Source: an uncultured Pseudomonadota bacterium
Lineage (GTDB): Bacteria > Pseudomonadota > Alphaproteobacteria > CACZRW01
Assembly: GCA_902783675.1 (NCBI GenBank)
Contig: CACZRW010000065.1
Coordinates: 1-7,751, forward strand
Reading direction: 5' to 3'
Length of the DNA stretch: 7,751 nucleotides
This document shows positions 6,290-7,751 of this stretch, piece by piece. The first letter of the stretch is position 1; every line of letters begins with the position of its first letter. A program made the translations under genes and the position numbers. The notes beneath the pieces were generated by a model. It did not search any database and was not told the origin of the DNA. It saw only the letters and a program-made list of their open reading frames with translations.

Positions 6290-6295
6290 ACCTCT
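6290..6295 (-). promoter_or_regulatory. Ribosome binding site of murE
   Basis: AGAGGT ends 9 bases before the murE ATG at 6280, and a second AGG ends 6 bases before it. The short gap back to ftsI (6281-6347) shows no convincing promoter or terminator, so murE is probably read from the ftsI transcript. Confidence 0.6.
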
Positions 6296-6347
6296 GCCAC
6301 CTAACTCTTAAAAATTGAAACCCAAGAAAAAATACCGCTCCCTACGC

Positions 6348-7751
6348 CTAGTTTATAGCAAAATCGGGAATGACATTCAACTGCGGCGCAATCTTTTCCA
6401 CTATCCTTTTGGTCGCAGGCGCGGCATTTGCACCGGCACTCCGCCCGCGAACTCCCGCCTCTGCCTTCGGCTCGTCAAACATAACCAGCATCGCATATTT
6501 GGGATTAGAGGAAGGAAACACCGAAACAAAGGTCGCTCTGACGGCTTTTTTATCATATTTGCCGCCTACGACTTTCTCTGCCGTTCCGGTTTTTCCGCCG
6601 ACTTCATAGCCCGCCACATCAGCTCCTTTGCCCGTGCCGTTAAGCACGACATAACGAAGGAGCTCGCGCATCTTCTTTGAGTTTTCTTCGGATAAAACCC
6701 TTACGCCTTCCGCCGGTTTATCCGTAGCTATAAGAGTGGCGGGACGCAAAATCCCCCCGTTAACCATTGCGCTTATGGCGGTTATGATATGCACGGGAGT
6801 AACCGATACTCCATAACCGAAGGATCCGGTGATAAGGCCTGTCTCGCTCCATCTGTTAGGAAGGATAGTTCTGCCTCTTTCCGGTAATTCAATTTGCAAG
6901 GGATCCATGAAGCCGATTCTCTCAAGAAACTCTTTACGTCTTTCCGAGCCCACGCGCAAAGCAATCCTTCCCGAAGCGACATTTGAGGAATGGGCAAGCA
7001 CTTCAAAAAGGTTAAGCGGCCCGTCTTGCGGGTGGTCATCGCGATAAATCTTATTTCCGTGCTTAAGCTCGGAAGAATCAATCTTCTCATCAAGAGTAAC
7101 AACGCCACTGTCAAGCGCCATCGCGGCATTAAAGACCTTAAACACCGAACCGAACTCATAAACCCCAAGGCTCGCCCGATTAAACCGAGCCTTGTCATTA
7201 GGGCTGGGGGGATTGTTAGGGTCAAAGTCAGGAAGAGAAACCATAGAGATAATTTCGCTTGTGTTAACATCCATAACGATAGCCGTGCCACCTATAGCCT
7301 TATATTTTTGCATTTCTTCGGCCATAATTTCGCGGACGGCATATTGCACCCCCGCATCAATAGATAATTTCAAAGGCGCCTTGTCGTTTCTGATAACCTC
7401 ATCAAAACTTTTTTCCAACCCCGAGAGCCCTTTGTTATCAACATCAACGCCTCCGATTATATGGGCGAAAAGGTTGCCCTGCGGATAGACCCGCTTCTCC
7501 CCGTCCGTAAATTGCAACGCCGGATGGCCGAGCGCATGAACTCTTTGCTGCTCTTTAGGAGTAAGGTCACGCATTACAAGGACGGTAACTCCCTTGTTGT
7601 TTTTATTCTTTTTCATGAGCTTGTTTTTAACGGCGTCATAATTAAGCGAAGGTAATGCCTCGACCAAATCCGTGGCTATCTGCTCGGCATCATCAACCAA
7701 GTCGTTGTCAGAGGAAAGATTCGCCGTGTGCAAAGAAGTGGCAAGCACCAC
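6348..7751 (-). CDS. ftsI: Peptidoglycan D,D-transpeptidase FtsI / PBP3 (N-terminus cut by the window edge)
   Basis: Class B penicillin-binding protein that cross-links septal peptidoglycan on the periplasmic side, with FtsW as its glycosyltransferase partner. The 467 visible codons begin inside the gene. 'VLATSLHTA' at residues 2-10 normally follows the RGxIxDRNG motif, so the cytoplasmic tail, the membrane anchor and some pedestal residues lie beyond 7751, and the GTG at the edge is not a start. The pedestal continues with 'KRVYPQGNLFAHIIGGVD' (86-103). In the transpeptidase domain the serine motif is SVFK (202-205, nucleophile Ser202), the second motif SSN (255-257) and the third KTGT (387-390); all are intact. 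'VSLPDFDPNNP' (171-181) and 'LGVYEFGSVFK' (195-205) are close to alphaproteobacterial FtsI. The stop is TAG at 6350-6348, and murE begins 67 bases on. Confidence 0.96.
   Translation of the reverse strand: MVLATSLHTANLSSDNDLVDDAEQIATDLVEALPSLNYDAVKNKLMKKNKNNKGVTVLVMRDLTPKEQQRVHALGHPALQFTDGEKRVYPQGNLFAHIIGGVDVDNKGLSGLEKSFDEVIRNDKAPLKLSIDAGVQYAVREIMAEEMQKYKAIGGTAIVMDVNTSEIISMVSLPDFDPNNPPSPNDKARFNRASLGVYEFGSVFKVFNAAMALDSGVVTLDEKIDSSELKHGNKIYRDDHPQDGPLNLFEVLAHSSNVASGRIALRVGSERRKEFLERIGFMDPLQIELPERGRTILPNRWSETGLITGSFGYGVSVTPVHIITAISAMVNGGILRPATLIATDKPAEGVRVLSEENSKKMRELLRYVVLNGTGKGADVAGYEVGGKTGTAEKVVGGKYDKKAVRATFVSVFPSSNPKYAMLVMFDEPKAEAGVRGRSAGANAAPATKRIVEKIAPQLNVIPDFAIN

Noticed and set aside
6281..6347. 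Possible promoter or terminator between ftsI and murE.
   Set aside because: There is a T-rich stretch but no stable hairpin before it and no -35/-10 pair with acceptable spacing; it contains only the murE ribosome site.
1..7751. tRNA or rRNA genes, CRISPR arrays, insertion sequences, phage or toxin-antitoxin genes.
   Set aside because: Nearly all bases are covered by six conserved cell-wall genes in one orientation, and no repeats, mobile-element genes or RNA-gene signatures were seen in the two gaps.

Overview
The window is a segment of a division and cell wall (dcw) cluster read entirely on the minus strand. In transcription order it holds ftsI (5' end cut by the window), a murE gene fused to a degraded murF-like segment, mraY, ftsW, murG and murC (3' end cut by the window). 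The FtsI, FtsW and MurC sequences look alphaproteobacterial: for example 'VLATSLHTA' and 'SLPDFDPN' in FtsI, 'DTSILARWWWSVD' in FtsW and 'GSDIAENANVTRL' in MurC. MurE carries the DNPR motif of meso-diaminopimelate-adding enzymes, so the cell should make a Gram-negative, DAP-type peptidoglycan. Base composition is moderate. A gut or environmental alphaproteobacterium is a reasonable guess, but the genus cannot be read from this sequence.

Layout from high to low coordinates. ftsI (septal transpeptidase) runs from the window edge to 6348. A 67-base gap follows, then the murE::murF-like gene (6280 to 3968). Next is a 178-base AT-rich gap (3967 to 3790), the only sizeable non-coding stretch. mraY (3789 to 2701), ftsW, murG and murC then follow almost without spacing: 6 bases between mraY and ftsW, and ATGA stop/start overlaps at ftsW-murG and murG-murC. 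The last four genes therefore look like one tightly coupled unit.

Together the products make lipid-linked wall precursor and use it at the septum. MurC and MurE build the UDP-MurNAc peptide, MraY moves it to undecaprenyl phosphate, MurG adds GlcNAc, FtsW polymerises the glycan and FtsI cross-links it. Two steps are missing locally. murD is absent from its usual place between mraY and ftsW. The murF-like part of the fusion has lost its ATP-binding P-loop and its C-terminal domain, so D-Ala-D-Ala addition must be encoded elsewhere.

Three observations stand out. One is the intact MurE joined in frame to a decayed MurF pseudo-enzyme. The second is the missing murD. The third is a dense cluster of GANTC sites, the target of the alphaproteobacterial cell-cycle methylase CcrM. 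By hand count there are 8 sites within 183 bases upstream of mraY, against 12 in all the rest of the window. Two of them lie inside a candidate promoter and two sit at the centres of 17-base dyads. This suggests that the mraY-ftsW-murG-murC unit may be under methylation-linked cell-cycle control. Otherwise the window is conventional.
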